From Neodiprion pinetum (Eukaryota > Arthropoda > Insecta > Hymenoptera > Diprionidae): 64,000 nt of DNA. This document shows positions 23,542 to 36,665 of this stretch, piece by piece; position 1 is the stretch's first letter, and each line of letters opens with the position of its first letter. The notes beneath the pieces are model-generated. The model did not search any database. It saw nothing but the letters and a program-made list of their open reading frames with translations, and was not told where the DNA came from. The position numbers and the translations under genes were made by a program. The stretch lies in NCBI RefSeq assembly GCF_021155775.2, contig NC_060234.1:10736283-10800282 (forward strand), written 5' to 3'.

Positions 23542-26500
23542 GAGGCAGCCCCGTTGCGTATAATTGACACGTTATTTCTTCAGTCGTAGCTCCGAAGGTA
23601 ATAAACCATGAATACTTTGTCGCACTTCGCAAGATCCGAAATATCACGAATTCTTTTACACCTGGAAACGCAGACTACTGTTTTGTGTCGATATCTACTT
23701 TCTCAAAAAATATATGATTATACTCGAGGTGAAAAGAAGAAACCGACGATGCGAAAGGCTTCATTCTCAGACATTTCACGAGACAAAGGTGAAAGACGTT
23801 GGTATAACCTGACTGCGAACGAGCGAGTAGAATGAAACAGTCGCAAAGTAGTTAGGAGAAGCGCAGAATTCATTTTTTCTTATCTCTTATTTTATATACT
23901 ATTCTCGGTCCGGGAACAAGCTTGTTTTACCTGAGTTTTTCATTTTTAGCTACAGCAGTAGCTTGTATCTTTCTCCACCCCTGATTCCCAATCAGCCCAC
24001 GTGGAAACCGTCGATTCCGCAACAATTCGCATCAATTTTCAATAGCGAACAAACCCGTGCTCGTTAAAAAAGACCAAAATCGACAAACTGAAACTTTCCA
24101 TCGCTACGACGCATCAATTTTATTACCACGATAGATTGTTTTTTTCCCTTTTTTCTAATGCGAGGCTAATGGTGATTGATCGTGAGATGCAGTCGACGTC
24201 GATAGATCGTAAAAAAGTTCAGTGCGATGTGGAAAAAACGCTGGTATCGTTGGCCAGCTGATACCGAATTGCAAGCCGATAAATTGAGCATGGCACAGCG
24301 CCTTTATTTTCGGAATAATTGAAGAGACAAAAGTAGCGAAAAATTAATTACTAAATCTTGCTTCTCTTTCGATGTTTGGGACGGAGAAAAAGCGAGGCGT
24401 GTATCCGTTCGAGTGCGAAATTCGCCATATTATGCGTACCGTGATCACATTGCGATGGATTTACCAAGAAATTAATCAAACAGATGCCACTCATTGGGCA
24501 AGAGTTAGGAATCTCCGAAATTCGGTTCTTTAGCCCTAAGTGTGTTGAAATTGGTTTGCTAGCCGGCATATTATAGCTGATTAAACCAGTGATCGTCGTT
24601 TGACGCGGGTATCTTTGATTGGAAATACCTTAATTTACGTTTCGACAAACTGAGAACTGACTATAACACAGAATTCTTTAAGGTAATATCACCCTGGGAT
24701 ATGATCGATTTCTACTCATATGTCAATCAAGAGTTATTATGAAACGCAATTGTCAACGTAACAAATCATAGGGCATGACAAGCAGTTGCTGGTATTTCAA
24801 ATTTAAAGACGGGAATTTTTACCCGATAATAGAATTTAGTTGAAGCTGATACGCTGCAGGCATGATAACTGCTAAAGTTGCCATGAAAATTCTATCTTCT
24901 GTCCTATACGGTGAATTAGCCCTAGAAATACCGAACTGAAATTCAAAAGTGAATGAATTAACCCGTTGTCATGATATTGATAATTTTAATTGGCTGTCAT
25001 CGATTATCATTCATCAATTCTTCGCCTCCGTTATTTGAAAAATTTCGTTATATTTCCAGAAACGTCGAACGTGACTGGAAATCAAATTTCTCAATCCAAA
25101 TATGGAATCACAAAACCGTTTCTACGTTATTAGCAATTTTTAATAACGATTACTGACTTCAAAAAACAAATTTTTTTTCTTGTCATTCTGATACACGTTC
25201 ATTTTGTCTGCGATCACTAGAATTGGAGAAAGAATTTATGGAAAAAAATTCTTTCGAAGAACCTTCCAAACTTCAACAATACAGACTCTGAAGATTTTAG
25301 TCACAGCGTGATTCTTAAAACGTCAATTTCGGGTAATCTGGTCGTTTTTTTCAGTTTCTAAAAACAGTGCCATGCGTATGAGGTTGTGAGCGTAAGAATT
25401 GCGAGTTTGATTTTCGTCACCCGAATGCAAATGAGTACTTTTTTCGCACGAAAAATTACGAGGAGAATAATGATTCGAGAAATATCTCCCTTTTCAATTG
25501 AATTCACCCTTGTATAATTGTATCAATATTCTGTACCGATAAAAATACCGCAGAGTCGATATGGAAATCCAGTTGTTGAAAGCTTAGGCTTTATTTTCAA
25601 TAAACATGAATTTACGTTCCATTGTAACGGGGCTTGGAAATGAATTTCACTGTTATTCAAAGTTTTAAGGCTTCAAAAGTTTACTTATTCCAAACGTATT
25701 AACGTAACGAAGGATCCCATTCTTGCCATTGAAATTATTTTTGTAATTCCTATCAGCGTTACGGTTTCTTTGAACTGAACGGAGGAAGAAAAACATGATC
25801 TAATAACGAGCATCTATATCGAATGAATCGCACTGCCCACTTTCCACTCGGAGGGTATTACCACGATAGAAAGTTGAAAGGCCTCCAACTGAAAATAAGT
25901 GGAATTCAATTACCTCACCCTGTTTTCGTAGAATGCTGGGGGACTGATGTACATCAAGTATATAATCCGCCGTGATATTGTATTCTGTGAAAAAAAAACC
26001 TACTCGTCGATTTAACGTTTACTCTTTTCAACACAATGCTCGACTGTGTAATTATTGCTGCATGAATTAATTTCCTGGCACAAACTAAAATCTTGATTCA
26101 TTCATCAGACGTGACCCGCTGTGATGATATAAATTGAAACTTGGGCTAGTTCAGTGACGTCACAAAATTTGCCCAACAGTCTTACCAGGCAACGAGAGGC
26201 AGCAGGAGAGCCTGACTAAATTACGTCGCTTGACTACCGACAGAGTCTTCCCTCAACTCGACTAGACCAAAGATAAGAAAAAAATAAGGCAAAAAAAAAA
26301 TCCGTAACGCCTGGCTGAATGAAGATAATGCCGTGTAATCGGAGAGCGGTTGGATTTAATTGTAAGATAAGCCAATCCATTTGGAAGAATGGCGTAATGA
26401 CGCGGAGTGCACCTTTTGCTCTTATATTAGCTCACGTAAGAAATGAAATTTTTCTCAGTGCTGTATTTATACATACGAGATCTTCATCAAGATTAATTAT

Positions 26501-28253
26501 CACGAGTAAACGAGAATTGACGGATGCTGCTGCGTGGGTGAAATGAGGGAGGTGGAAAATCGAGGGGAATTATAAAACGTGGAAAAGTATGCAACACCAA
26601 CTCTGACAGATCGCTTAACTTTTTTTAAAAAAAAGCCAATTCTATTTACAGGAAAATTCCCAACAATATTCTGTGGCGATCGCTGCATGCGCGATTTATT
26701 ATTTCACCTCCCGCAGGAAAGAGTTGTGAGTGTGCATAATTTTTAATCAATGGCTCAAACTCTGTACGCGAGTGACCGATTCGATAGATAATATCTCTTC
26801 TCATCCGAGAAGCGGTGTCAATTTGACTGTAATAACATGAATAATTCAACTTTTTTGATAAAAAAAAAATGTCGATAGTAGGTTTAAAAACATGTGCCAT
26901 ATGTTGCGAGATTATTCTTTGGGTAAAATTGAATTCGATCAAACTTAAGCGGGCCTTTCGAAGCTCCGTTTCACATTTCTTTCTATTCGAATGTTCCACG
27001 ATGCCCGACGATACGCTGATCTCCACTACTGCCACCGATCAGGTCGCCGCATTAGCGTCATCCAGATCGCACTGCGTAAAACTGTCAGAATTGTGGAATT
27101 CAAAATTAAGAAGGCTGCCAGATTGGCCCTTCTTAGCTCGAAGATGAATTTTCAAATCTTTAATCGCCGCTACGATTGTAAGTAACAATAGGTGAGAAGA
27201 CAAGGTAAAACCAAAGTTTAGAATTCACACACGCGGAGAGAACTTCTTCAACTTATCGCCAATAAGGCAAGACATATTTTGTCTTATTTTTTAGTCGATT
27301 CAATTAGAAATATCATTGTACTGATTCGGCAAAAAAAAAAAAACAAGAAAACTGTTCGGAAGATGATGATTGATGTTTTGAAGAGAAACTCCGTTTTTTG
27401 TACAACGAACAAACCATTTTGATCGTGAAATCGATTTGTTACCGTGTTTTCATCGAAGTATCAACGGATCCTTCTTTTGAGTGCAATCGAAAAATTGGTA
27501 GAAATAAATTTTATCAAAAACAATACGTCCTTTGAGATCGAAAACATGTTCAATCACAAATTTCAACTAGCATTGTCAGCTGCTTATTGTCAGTTGACGT
27601 GAAACAACCACGCATTCAAAAATTGTGTATTGTACAGTGTAACGGTTGTCATCAATCATGTGGAAAACTCGTTTGCAAATGGAACCGCGAGTGAATGTTC
27701 GTGAGAATTTCACGAGCGTTACACTCTTGGTGTTAAAACATTGGGGACAATAACGTTATATTCACTATATGCACATTACTGATGTGCACTCGGGTCTCGC
27801 CAACTGCGCTTCGCTTTCCTTCTTTTTCAACCCAGCTTACGTAGCATCAGTGCACACTAAATTGCATCATGTGCACAAAACTTGTACGTAGCAAAGAAAA
27901 AAAAGTAAAATCTCTGCCACAAGTTGAAGCTTGCCCACTTAAGTAACATGGGGAACATTATTTTTTTTTTTTTTTGAAACTGTTACCACTCAGCCGCATT
28001 TAACGATACGCATTTGAACTTGGAAATGTTCCGTAACTAACACATACTCTATATAAAAAAAACAAAAAAAATCCGCTGAACAAACGCGGTTTGAACGGGT
28101 CAAAAACATTAGAAGCCTCGGCTAAAAAGTCAGTTTTGTAATGTAAAAATTCGTCTCTATTGAACATCATTTATAGTGGCTAAACTATAGTACTATATTA
28201 ACTTGACCGTAAAAATTCACATGATGCTTTTGTAGAGAATTCAAATGCTCTAC
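23542..28253. other. Intergenic, no gene recognised
   Basis: About 4.7 kb. Short frames at 23608-23835, 26319-26546 and 26646-27147 have no domain, no splice support and no coding bias. I see no transposon ends, RNA gene or tandem array. Confidence 0.5.
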
Positions 28254-28426
28254 AAATTTAGAGAAAAAAAAATCTAATATCTTCTCCGTGTTATTTTAAA
28301 TAGGGAAAAGTTTGAATTATCAGAGCGATATTTCGAAATTGGTTTTATAAGAGATATCTTTTAGTGAGGATTCCTTCCGGCTGTATGTGAAAAGAGTTTT
28401 ACAAGTGAAAGCCCAAGAAAAATTTC
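28254..28426 (+). repeat. 173-bp dispersed repeat, copy 1
   Basis: Begins AAATTTAGAGAAAAA and ends GCCCAAGAAAAATTTC. About 90 percent identical by eye to the inverse of 37780-37952, with a conserved core GAGGATTCCTTCCGGCTGTA. The pair faces inward around 9.4 kb. Confidence 0.85.
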
Positions 28427-28917
28427 GCTCCGAAACCTGGAAACACACCAATATGAGTCATCGGTATAGGTATACCTAAGCGTCGGTCGTTGAATAAACC
28501 GAATATCAACCCCCCGATGTTTAATGGGCTCGCGTTTTGGATTTGGCATTAGTCGGTTTTCAGTCATTTGGAGTTGTTCACAGTCAAAGGTCTCGATACA
28601 AGGGTATAAATGACTTACCTGAGCCGTACGAGAGACAAAATGCATTCCTGAATCTGTGGGAGGTTTAAGGTTGAGCAAACGTTCGATGAACGAAGGGCAA
28701 AGAAATCGGTTTAAAATCGGTTTTTTTTCTCCACACTGCCATGCGAAGTCCTCGAGCCGTCCCAGATTTCGGGGTGACGTTTTCGCAACGGCTTAAATAC
28801 GCGCTAAAAATTCGTGAATAAAGTTTTGAAACTTGTGTGACTGTTCGCTATTTGATAGCTCGTAGTTCGACCGAACCGCGTGGAAGGTGTGGGTCGCTGA
28901 AGTCAAAGATGAGTTTT

Positions 28918-29830
28918 GGGGTTTTTGAGTTTATTTTTACATTTTTTTTTTTTTATTTTATTAACATATGTACAGTTGAAGTGAAGGTTGCCAAGTGATA
29001 ATAGGAATGGTTTTTGTCTTGTTAAATTGCGGTGGAGGCTGCAGTGAGGATGTCGGCCGTCGAGGGGGGTCAGTCTCAGTCCTAGGTGGCGGAGTGTACC
29101 GGCTCTCTGGAGAGCTTGGCGGTGTCGGGGGACGGCGGTTCTCAGCCGTCTTTACAGGAGACTCCCACTCACTGTCGGTCGTCTGGGTGGCAGTCGACAC
29201 AAACGAGCGTTGCGGCTCGGGAAATGGGGAGACTGGAGCTGGGATGCGTCTGTGGTAGCTTGGTGAAGTCAGTCGGGCTCTCCGGACACCCCACAAGGAA
29301 AGTAACACGGCTGGAGGTCTGGTGAGAGGCCGTGATGGGATCTCGATCGGATGCAGTATCCAAGGGACTGGCGGATTTGAAGCTGATGTTTTTGTCGGTG
29401 GGCTGGCCGCAGCCAGATAAACAGGATCCGTCATGCAATTGTTCTGCTGTCCGGTCTGTCTTATAAAGTGTCGTCGTAGCGTCAGTCAAACGTCGGCATA
29501 GCGTTGAAGCGTCAGTGTCGGTATGGTTTGTCAGGACGAGGTGAACCTGAAGTGTCCTGCCGATCGGTCTAATCGGCCGTCTCTTATTGCAGCCTCGGTT
29601 GGTCTTTGGCAGCGGGAGACCACGTTGGTTGATTACGCAACGCGCTCGGCTGCGTGGGTGGCGTGAGCGGCGCGCGTGACGTCACACTTTCTTCTGGGTC
29701 GCGTAATTGGAAAGTGTGCAAGGCTGGTTGCCTCGCGTGGGTTGGAAGGCGCGCGACCAACGAGTTGCGTTCACAATGTTGTTGTGAACAGTGACTGTTA
29801 TACAAACATTTTAATTAAATAAAGTAAAGG
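28918..29830 (-). other. GC-rich island with poly(A)-like minus-strand end
   Basis: Composition shifts sharply to GC-rich between about 29030 and 29800. On the minus strand it ends in AATAAAATAAA plus an A-run (28945-28975), resembling the 3' end of a transcript or retroposed copy. A CRE-like TGACGTCA is at about 29677. It may be a retroelement or processed-transcript fragment; no reverse transcriptase is visible. Confidence 0.35.
28961..29434 (-). CDS. Proline-rich ORF, unrecognised
   Basis: 157-aa frame rich in Pro, Ser and Thr (RRPPTPPSSPESRYTPPP) that ends just before the AATAAA-like signal. No family recognised. Overlapping frames are also open because of the GC content, so this may not be a real gene. 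It could be the tail of a gag-like or host disordered protein. Confidence 0.25.
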   Translation of the reverse strand: MTDPVYLAAASPPTKTSASNPPVPWILHPIEIPSRPLTRPPAVLLSLWGVRRARLTSPSYHRRIPAPVSPFPEPQRSFVSTATQTTDSEWESPVKTAENRRPPTPPSSPESRYTPPPRTETDPPRRPTSSLQPPPQFNKTKTIPIITWQPSLQLYIC

Positions 29831-30924
29831 CGTTTATATCGATCAATTGTTTATTCGATCAACAAGAATATGAAGTAAAATTTTCTACGTGGAAACGCAA
29901 CTTATAGATACTTTACGCTGGTTCAATCCACTTATGCCAATTGCCGAATAAGCGCGATAGCTGGCTTTAATCTTTGCACCAGCCGTTAAGCGGCTCGTGA
30001 AAAAGCGACACCGCGAATACGAGACTTGTGTGAAACCGAATGTCGAAATTTATCGCGATCGAAAAAAACTAAGGCTGATTATCTCGTTCTTCGTCAAGGT
30101 ATACGAATTTTATATAATAATTGTGATAGCACTACCGTTAAAAAAAAGACTGAAACCGCCGTAAGCGCTGTGTTAAAAATTCAACTTTCAAAAATTTCGT
30201 TTTCTCAGTTTTAACCGGTAATCTGGTCCGACATTCAACGAAAAGACTCACTTCGTTCCTTTCAACAAGCAAAATCCTTTCTGGTCTGAATTACAGCTAA
30301 GGATTATGGATTGACCAAAAAGCCATCATGACTCCATTTTCCCAGAAGTGTGCAGCGGTGGCCTTTATTTAACAACCTTACAGCAATATTTGTCTGGAAT
30401 TTAGTGCCCTCGCAGCTAATTATTTCGATACTCCGGCAATTTGTCCTTCAAATAGACGAGCCCGGGCAAAGTCCATAATCCAAATCCGACAATCAAGGAT
30501 GCAGTTATAAGTCTCGAATGTCAACGGAAAGGCGGTTATTAACCCGACAATATCGAGCGGCCTATAATTCCCCAACATGATTCTTGCCTTTCCTGTCCGG
30601 GGTAGGTGGTGAATTTTTAATTGCACTGGGCAGGAATCGCACTTAAGAAAGAGCCACCCGGGGGCACGAGTCACGCTGCCAGACGTCCGGTTTACCTGAC
30701 CCCCAATAAAGTGACGCCGATAAACTTCGGAACATTATTTGCAAACGGAGTCGACCATACAAGTTCCAGGAACAATGTTAAAGCGAGAATCATTGAAAGG
30801 CCCGAATAAGTTCCGGCAATGTATTGACTCGACGAGTCATACTTGGAATTCATGTAAACCATTTCACCACTATATCCAAGATTGTACGATCGTACTTTAC
30901 TCAGTCTGACTAAGCTGCAGCGCA
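29831..30924. other. Intergenic, no gene recognised
   Basis: No coding-like frame, repeat end or RNA gene seen. Confidence 0.45.
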
Positions 30925-31345
30925 GCCAGTGAATATCCATCACGATATTCCTCGACTTTTCCAGGTTTTCCAGAAAAAAATCTTATCATTTTCCCTGAAA
31001 CATTCGAATATATTCGTTAAAACATATACGTATTTTCCATACAATTTCTTCTTTTTTTTTTTAAACGAAAGTACGAACTGTAACTTCAGTTACACTGTCA
31101 CAGCTAGCCGATGCGCCGTCGTTTGTAATGTAATATTCAGGAATAATCAAAGTTTGAAGCGAACCTTGCGGTGATGGTAAGAAAATTGGTATTCGATCTA
31201 ATTTATCTAAAGCTTAAAAAAACTTTGGGACGTATTTGTATGAAAAAAGTATATACATTTAACGATTCCCTGACTATGCGGGAATTGCAGAATTCCATGA
31301 CATTTCCAGGTTTTCCAGAATTCCCTGACCAGTGGTCACCCCGAT
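30925..31345. repeat. hAT-related repeat remnant
   Basis: The motif TTCCAGGTTTTCCAG occurs twice in the same orientation (about 30960 and 31305) with CCCTGA nearby. The right end reads GAATTCCCTGACCAGTGGTCACCCCG. This resembles the end of the hAT at 14300-20330 (TGTCAGGGAA ... GTGGCCACCCTG) but is diverged. The left border is not resolved, so it is probably a decayed non-autonomous relative. Confidence 0.5.
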
Positions 31346-33091
31346 GTTGACGTGCATGTTTCACATTTTTCAATCGAAATGATGATTGATTTGAAGTAGT
31401 ACCAATTTCGATCCTTTGTAGACGGCAAGGTTCCTCGATTGAAAAGCAGCTTCAAAGATGCTGGTGTACCCGAATCCTTCGCATTAAATTAATCTAGATT
31501 CATAGGAATCTGCCAACGATACCTTCACGGAAAAAACCCTCAACTTGGGTGTCAATTCGTACCCCTAATTCATAGGTATTGCTGAATTCCCATGAGAAAA
31601 GAATTGAGAGTACGAATTCGGCCCCATATTAAGGGTTTTTTTTCGTGAGGGTATCCGAAGCGATATGTTGGGTTATAGTTTTGATCCAGCCATGTTTTCC
31701 AAAAACTATTTTGGAGTGACGCTGCTACACTTGTTCGGTGGCAATCAATAACAGTAGCATAACGCATTGAAAAAAAAATTTTAAATTATGTCGCCCAGCA
31801 AATTTACACAACATTTATATGCCCTAGAGTAGTACATTACGTGTTCGGACGTAATTTAAAAACTACATAAATTGTCGCTTTGAATAAATGTGGTCTCACG
31901 ACTTTACAAACGCATGGATTATTTGGATCAATTAATATTTATTAAATCCGATAACTTTTTTTTCTCAGTGTACCTTGTTTGAAGAGTATCATTCATTTTC
32001 AATTCGTCCGTATTTCGAAAAACGGATAGAAGAACATTTTTCGGAATCAGAAGCGTGTAAATAGAAATAAAAATAATTCGCGACTGGACGATTGCTCGAA
32101 ATTATCGTTTGCCGACAAAAAATGTGGAAAATCTTTTCAACGTGTTCAAAGTCGGTATTTTTTCAGCTTCGTACAACGATACAGAAATGAGTATAATCGT
32201 TGTAGGAAAACAAATCCAAGAGAAATGATAAACTTGTTTTAAACTTGGGACAATCGTGTGAAAGAAAATGCTCCAGTCAACAATTAGAAGCCTGAACAAT
32301 AACAAACATAATAAGTTGAATAAATAAAAAAGCATTACCGCTTAATACGTACGAGAACGGGATTCGTCGGAATTCATTTCCGATAGACTTGAGTAATATT
32401 TTCGTCCGATAACCATGATAAGAATGGCACAAAATCTCTTCTTTTCCCTGAATAGAAGATGTACGCAAATTTTTCGGTTAAGGCAGTAGTCTGCTTTAGG
32501 AGCCGAAAAAAAAGCGTTTTTTCAACAAATTTTTTGAAAGGGAAGGAAATGATTGCGGTAAACGAAATTTTGAGACGATAGTATATTATATTCAAGCTTT
32601 AAAAAACAATTTTTATTAATACAAATTATTGAAACTTGCCAAAGTTGTAACGATTTTTCTGGGGCGCCTGGAGTGTGCACTCGTAAATCGGTGCCGGTGA
32701 TGGAGGTCGTGCGATGCATCTGAAACAGTGGAACCAAATTTTTTTTTAGTTCTTATAAGTTCCTTTTCTATATGAACTAAAAAAATATCGAAGAAATGAC
32801 GAAATTCCAAATTTTTCCGAAGTTTGAAAAAAAAATTCACTTTTTCGAAAAAAAAAAACTTCACTTTAAGTTGCAAAACAAGTAATTTAAATAGTACTTT
32901 TGTCCAACTTTTATAGTTCAAATAGAAGATAATTCAATACTGAAGCTAGATCACTTTGGTTTTTTTCGATCGGACATGTATTGTTTTTACTATCGCCGGC
33001 ACCGTTTTCCAAAACTTGTGAAAATGAAAACTCGAGAAAACGGGCTGTAAAGTTTTCGGTCCAAAAAAATGTAAGTTTTTGGATACTTACA
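31346..33091. other. Intergenic; one possible minus-strand exon
   Basis: Mostly AT-rich and featureless. A GC-richer stretch at about 32641-32721 reads on the minus strand after a TTTCAG acceptor as MHRTTSITGTDLRVHTPGAP... and could be an exon of an unidentified gene. No donor or partner exon was found. Confidence 0.35.
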
Positions 33092-34047
33092 CTAATTAGA
33101 TGTTAAATCGGCTATCCCCGGGCCATACAATAATCCTTCCTCTTCTTCAAAAAACTCGTTTTGGCGGAGGCTTTCCGATCTTCGAGCTGTACGAGCCTCC
33201 TTGCTGGAAAGTGATGCGCGCCGGTTCTCCCGCGTTATGCGCTCAGCATCGACGGTGTCAGCAAAATTTTTGCATTGCTGCCCGATGACAATACCGAGGA
33301 GCTGCATGGTAGAAAGCACAGCTGAATAACCTTCGTTGAAAATGCCTGTAGCCATATTTGCTGCTATTTCGACGATTTTATAGCCGGAATTTACGTGTTT
33401 CGGATTTAGGCGCCACACAATCGAATTGAACGATTCGTTCGAATTTTGAGTGTGTCCGCTTAAGCACCGCGTCAATAAATCGTCATTTGAAAGATCTTCG
33501 TAAATTGGACGAATGTGCTTCTCTACATTATCATTAATTAATCTTGCCGGGTGTTTGAAAGATGCCAGATTATTCGCCGCTTCAGCCTTGCGCTATTCGC
33601 ACCAACTCTCCGGGCCTTCTGGACAATTTTTATGCCGAGGTTTTTTATCGGTGGAACAATAATGGTCTAATGTTGCCATAATAGGTCTCTTCATACCTTC
33701 AACTGAGTTCACGTTTCGACGAATTGCCAGACCGTAGTAAATCGTCAATTTCTTGATGAGACTCGCCGTTAGCCCGTTCTTTCCTCCAAGTTTCTCAGTT
33801 TTTCTTTTATTCCGTAAACGAGTGCCCATACGCTTTTGCACGTGTCCAACACACTCATTTTTCGTCACTGTGCACTCGTCCCCGTAAGGATTGCTATTTA
33901 AGATTCCAGTAAAAGTTTTGGAGTCGCCATCGCCGATATAATTACTGTACATAACTCCGAATTTCTCGACGGATCTCGAAAACATCTCTGTTATGGAATC
34001 TACCTCCATCTTCCCAGACGAACCTGTACGATTTAAAGGATGAAAAT
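33092..34047 (-). pseudogene. Mutator-like transposase-domain fragment, 5' truncated, one stop
   Basis: Minus-strand frame from about 34047 to the stop at 33092, interrupted once by TAG at 33593-33595. Diagnostic stretches of the arthropod/cnidarian Mutator-like transposase domain (Pfam Mutator, PF20700 as I recall) are present: NRTGSSGKMEV, YSNYIGDGDSKTFTGIL, NECVGHVQKRMGTRLR and, near the end, CLSGHTQNSNESFNS. The N-terminal half is absent upstream, where the sequence becomes non-coding. It belongs to a different lineage from the Mutator-like gene at 39-45 kb. An ancient or 5'-deleted copy, not functional. Confidence 0.8.
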
Positions 34048-34520
34048 TGTGAAGCTTCACAGCATAGAATTTTCTAATCCGCGAAAAATCTATTTCATAG
34101 AATTTAAAAATGTAGAAATGCCAAAATATAAAATCTTCGGAATGATTAAGACCGGAACATACAATCGTCAGGATTCAAATCCATATCTCGTGCTTCGCCT
34201 TATTCCACACTTCGACTTTTTACATTATTTAAATGTAAGAGTTACGCTTTCACGTTTTTGAATATTTGATATTGCGACCCTTCAATTTTTCGATATTTCT
34301 AATTTTTTACCCAAATCGAAAAATGTTGAAATCTAACACCGCACCGCCCCTCTCCCGACATTTTCGAAAAGTCTGCTGCAAGGCAAGTGCAGCAGAGGTT
34401 CGGGCGGACCGTCGAATCACAAACACCCTTTGGCCGACCAGGTAGTCCCTTTGCTCATTAGGGCGACACCTGATTGGCCAGCCTGAAACTGGCGGTGATA
34501 ACGGTATTTCTAGCGTAGAG

Positions 34521-34528
34521 TATAAATA
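34521..34528 (+). promoter_or_regulatory. Probable TATA box
   Basis: TATAAATA lies 198 bp upstream of the start codon of the spliced gene at 34719. An arthropod-type initiator TCAGTC follows at 34560-34565, slightly farther than the usual 30 bp, so the start site could be earlier. Confidence 0.5.
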
Positions 34529-34718
34529 TCGCACGTCTTGACCCGATGAGCATTATTCCTCAGTCAATCGCAGAGGTAGTAACGCCTGTAGAGTCTGAGC
34601 TAGTTCTTGACGTTGCAAGGTATCCCGAGTTAAAGTTTCGAACGGAATCTGTTCAAGTCCAGTTAGATTTAAAGTTTGATTTGTCTAGTTGTTGAGTAGA
34701 AAGAAAAAATCGACTACG

Positions 34719-36665
34719 ATGGCTTCGATGTCTATTCCCTGCCGTTTCAGCAACACAACTTGTCAAAACGACGAAGAAGACGTAAGTTGAAAAGTTTTGA
34801 ACTTTTTTCATTTATTCTTTTGCTAATTTGACACAGACGTTGATGTTTCAACGATATTAATAGACGTAATGGTTATTTTGAGAACTTTGGAGTGTTCGTC
34901 TTTTTCCGAACAAATGACACGATTATAACCATGTTTCTTTCCTATTTTTTTCAGAAGCCACGTCGACCGAGCGAGATCGAAATGAGGGCCAAGAGATCAT
35001 CCGAGCGGCTGACGGTGCCCGATTGGTTTAAGAATAGGCGCAGAGCTTCGCTGAAAATCCTGACTGACCCACGACCGATCGAGAGCCGCCCATCCCCTTG
35101 GCAGAGCGCTCAATCGACTAGGACACGCTTGAGCAAACTCTGCAAAAAGCACAGTGCGGCAATGGAAGGTAAGAATCGATGTGTCATTACAAAAAAGCGG
35201 TGTAAACGAACCAAGTTGAACGACAGTTAGATACGCGGTTCAAATCTTTAATTGAATGCTCAATACTCATCGTCTGCAGGATCTATGTTCCGGGTATTGA
35301 AATATTTGCAACGAACGTACCTTGGTATGAAAAAAAAAGGTAAAAGAAAAATTAGAAATTTTAACCTCATGATTTTCGAAAAACTTGATTCTCAAATTCG
35401 GGAAATAAATTGAATTTGACGTCTCGTTTCTTTGGAAAAATCAATTTCGTGGCGGCTGACAAACGGTGTCTTATTTAAAATTGTATCATTTTATTTTTAC
35501 AGCCGGTGCAATGCCGATTTTGAAAAGGGCCGCACAACTGTCTCCATGTCCGGAATTAGACATGCGTGGGGAGATCATAAAACTGTCAGCGGCTTATTCG
35601 AAGATGCACGTTAGTAAGACAGTGCCGAAAATGTCACGGTCACGGAAGGTAGAGAACTTGAATCTCGTCCTTCCACCTGTTCCTATGGAGAAACTAGAAA
35701 AACTGAAGGAAGACGAGATGGTCACCGACAGCATAATTCGCGTCGAGGAATTCGCTCCGGCGAAGAAGTCTAGTTCAGAAGACCAGGAACCGCCCGAGGA
35801 TAACGTCGACGATAACGAAGTCTCGTTGTCGGAAATTCCAAGTTTCGAAAACGCTGAGCAAATACTACCACTAGCCACATTGACTCCGAAAAAATTAATT
35901 TGCCCGGTGAAAACGCAGGGTGAAAAGTGGCTGAGTGATATTGAAGAGATCCTGACCGATAGCGAAATGAAATCCGAAGAGACAGAAAAGAGGAACAATT
36001 TTCTCGAAGACGAATTGGACGCGGAGGACCAGAACCGCTTCTTCATGTCGTCAAGGAAGTCGACTGTGATGGAAAAGATAATACAAAGGCACAAGCAACG
36101 AACTCCGACCAGAAGTTTCGTGGTAGAAATAATCAAGGAACTGAAGGCGAAATGTCGTGATCCGGAGAATGTAATGTCAAGCTACTCATCCTCGACTTCT
36201 GCGAACTTCGTGAAGAAGCTGGTGGAGGCACTGGAATGCAAGGAGGACGACGAAATAGAGAATCGGCCCATCTCGATCCCCGCCAAGAGTTCGGGCAGCG
36301 CTTTCCGTTCCAGGGCTTCATGTTCGAGCAACCCACGTCCCTCTTGTAGCTTCCACAAGGCGTCGGGTTCGAGAACCAAACGTCCATCCTACAGCTACGT
36401 AATGCAAGGGAGGGACAGAAACGGAGAGATAACGTTTACGACCTGCACCGTGGAAGGCGGTGCGATCTGGTCATCGCTACCAAAAGACAAGAAGAATGAT
36501 CAAAAGCGAAGCGGAAGTTGCATCCGTTCGCCGCAGGCTGACGGGCAAGACGGATGGGGAAGGACCTTCGATCGAAACAGGAAAGCCAGTCCCAAGAAGG
36601 TCAGGTTCCGCGACCCGCTGGTCATCGATTCAGGATTCTGTGAAGGTTCGCGAGCCGTTCCCTGA
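34719..36665 (+). CDS. Uncharacterised spliced host-like protein (479 or 494 aa)
   Basis: Exons 34719-34781, 34955-35168 and 35503-36665 join in phase through GT-AG introns to 479 aa. A further 45-bp segment at 35280-35324, with acceptor CTGCAG and donor GTATGA, has matching phase at both ends and would add 15 residues as a cassette exon. The N-terminus is short and Cys-containing. Residues about 22-92 are strongly basic (KPRRPSEIEMRAKRSSERL, WFKNRRRASLKIL). The central part is acidic with short helices, and the C-terminal 130 residues are Ser/Arg/Lys-rich and look disordered. No enzyme domain is visible. A TATA box lies upstream, and AATAAA at 37028-37033 is a plausible poly(A) signal. I do not recognise the family; clean splicing, composition and lack of transposon features favour a host gene. 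Confidence 0.7.

Noticed and set aside
26646..27185. Overlapping ORFs on both strands (129, 92 and 64 aa)
   Set aside because: No domain, no splice context and no coding composition.
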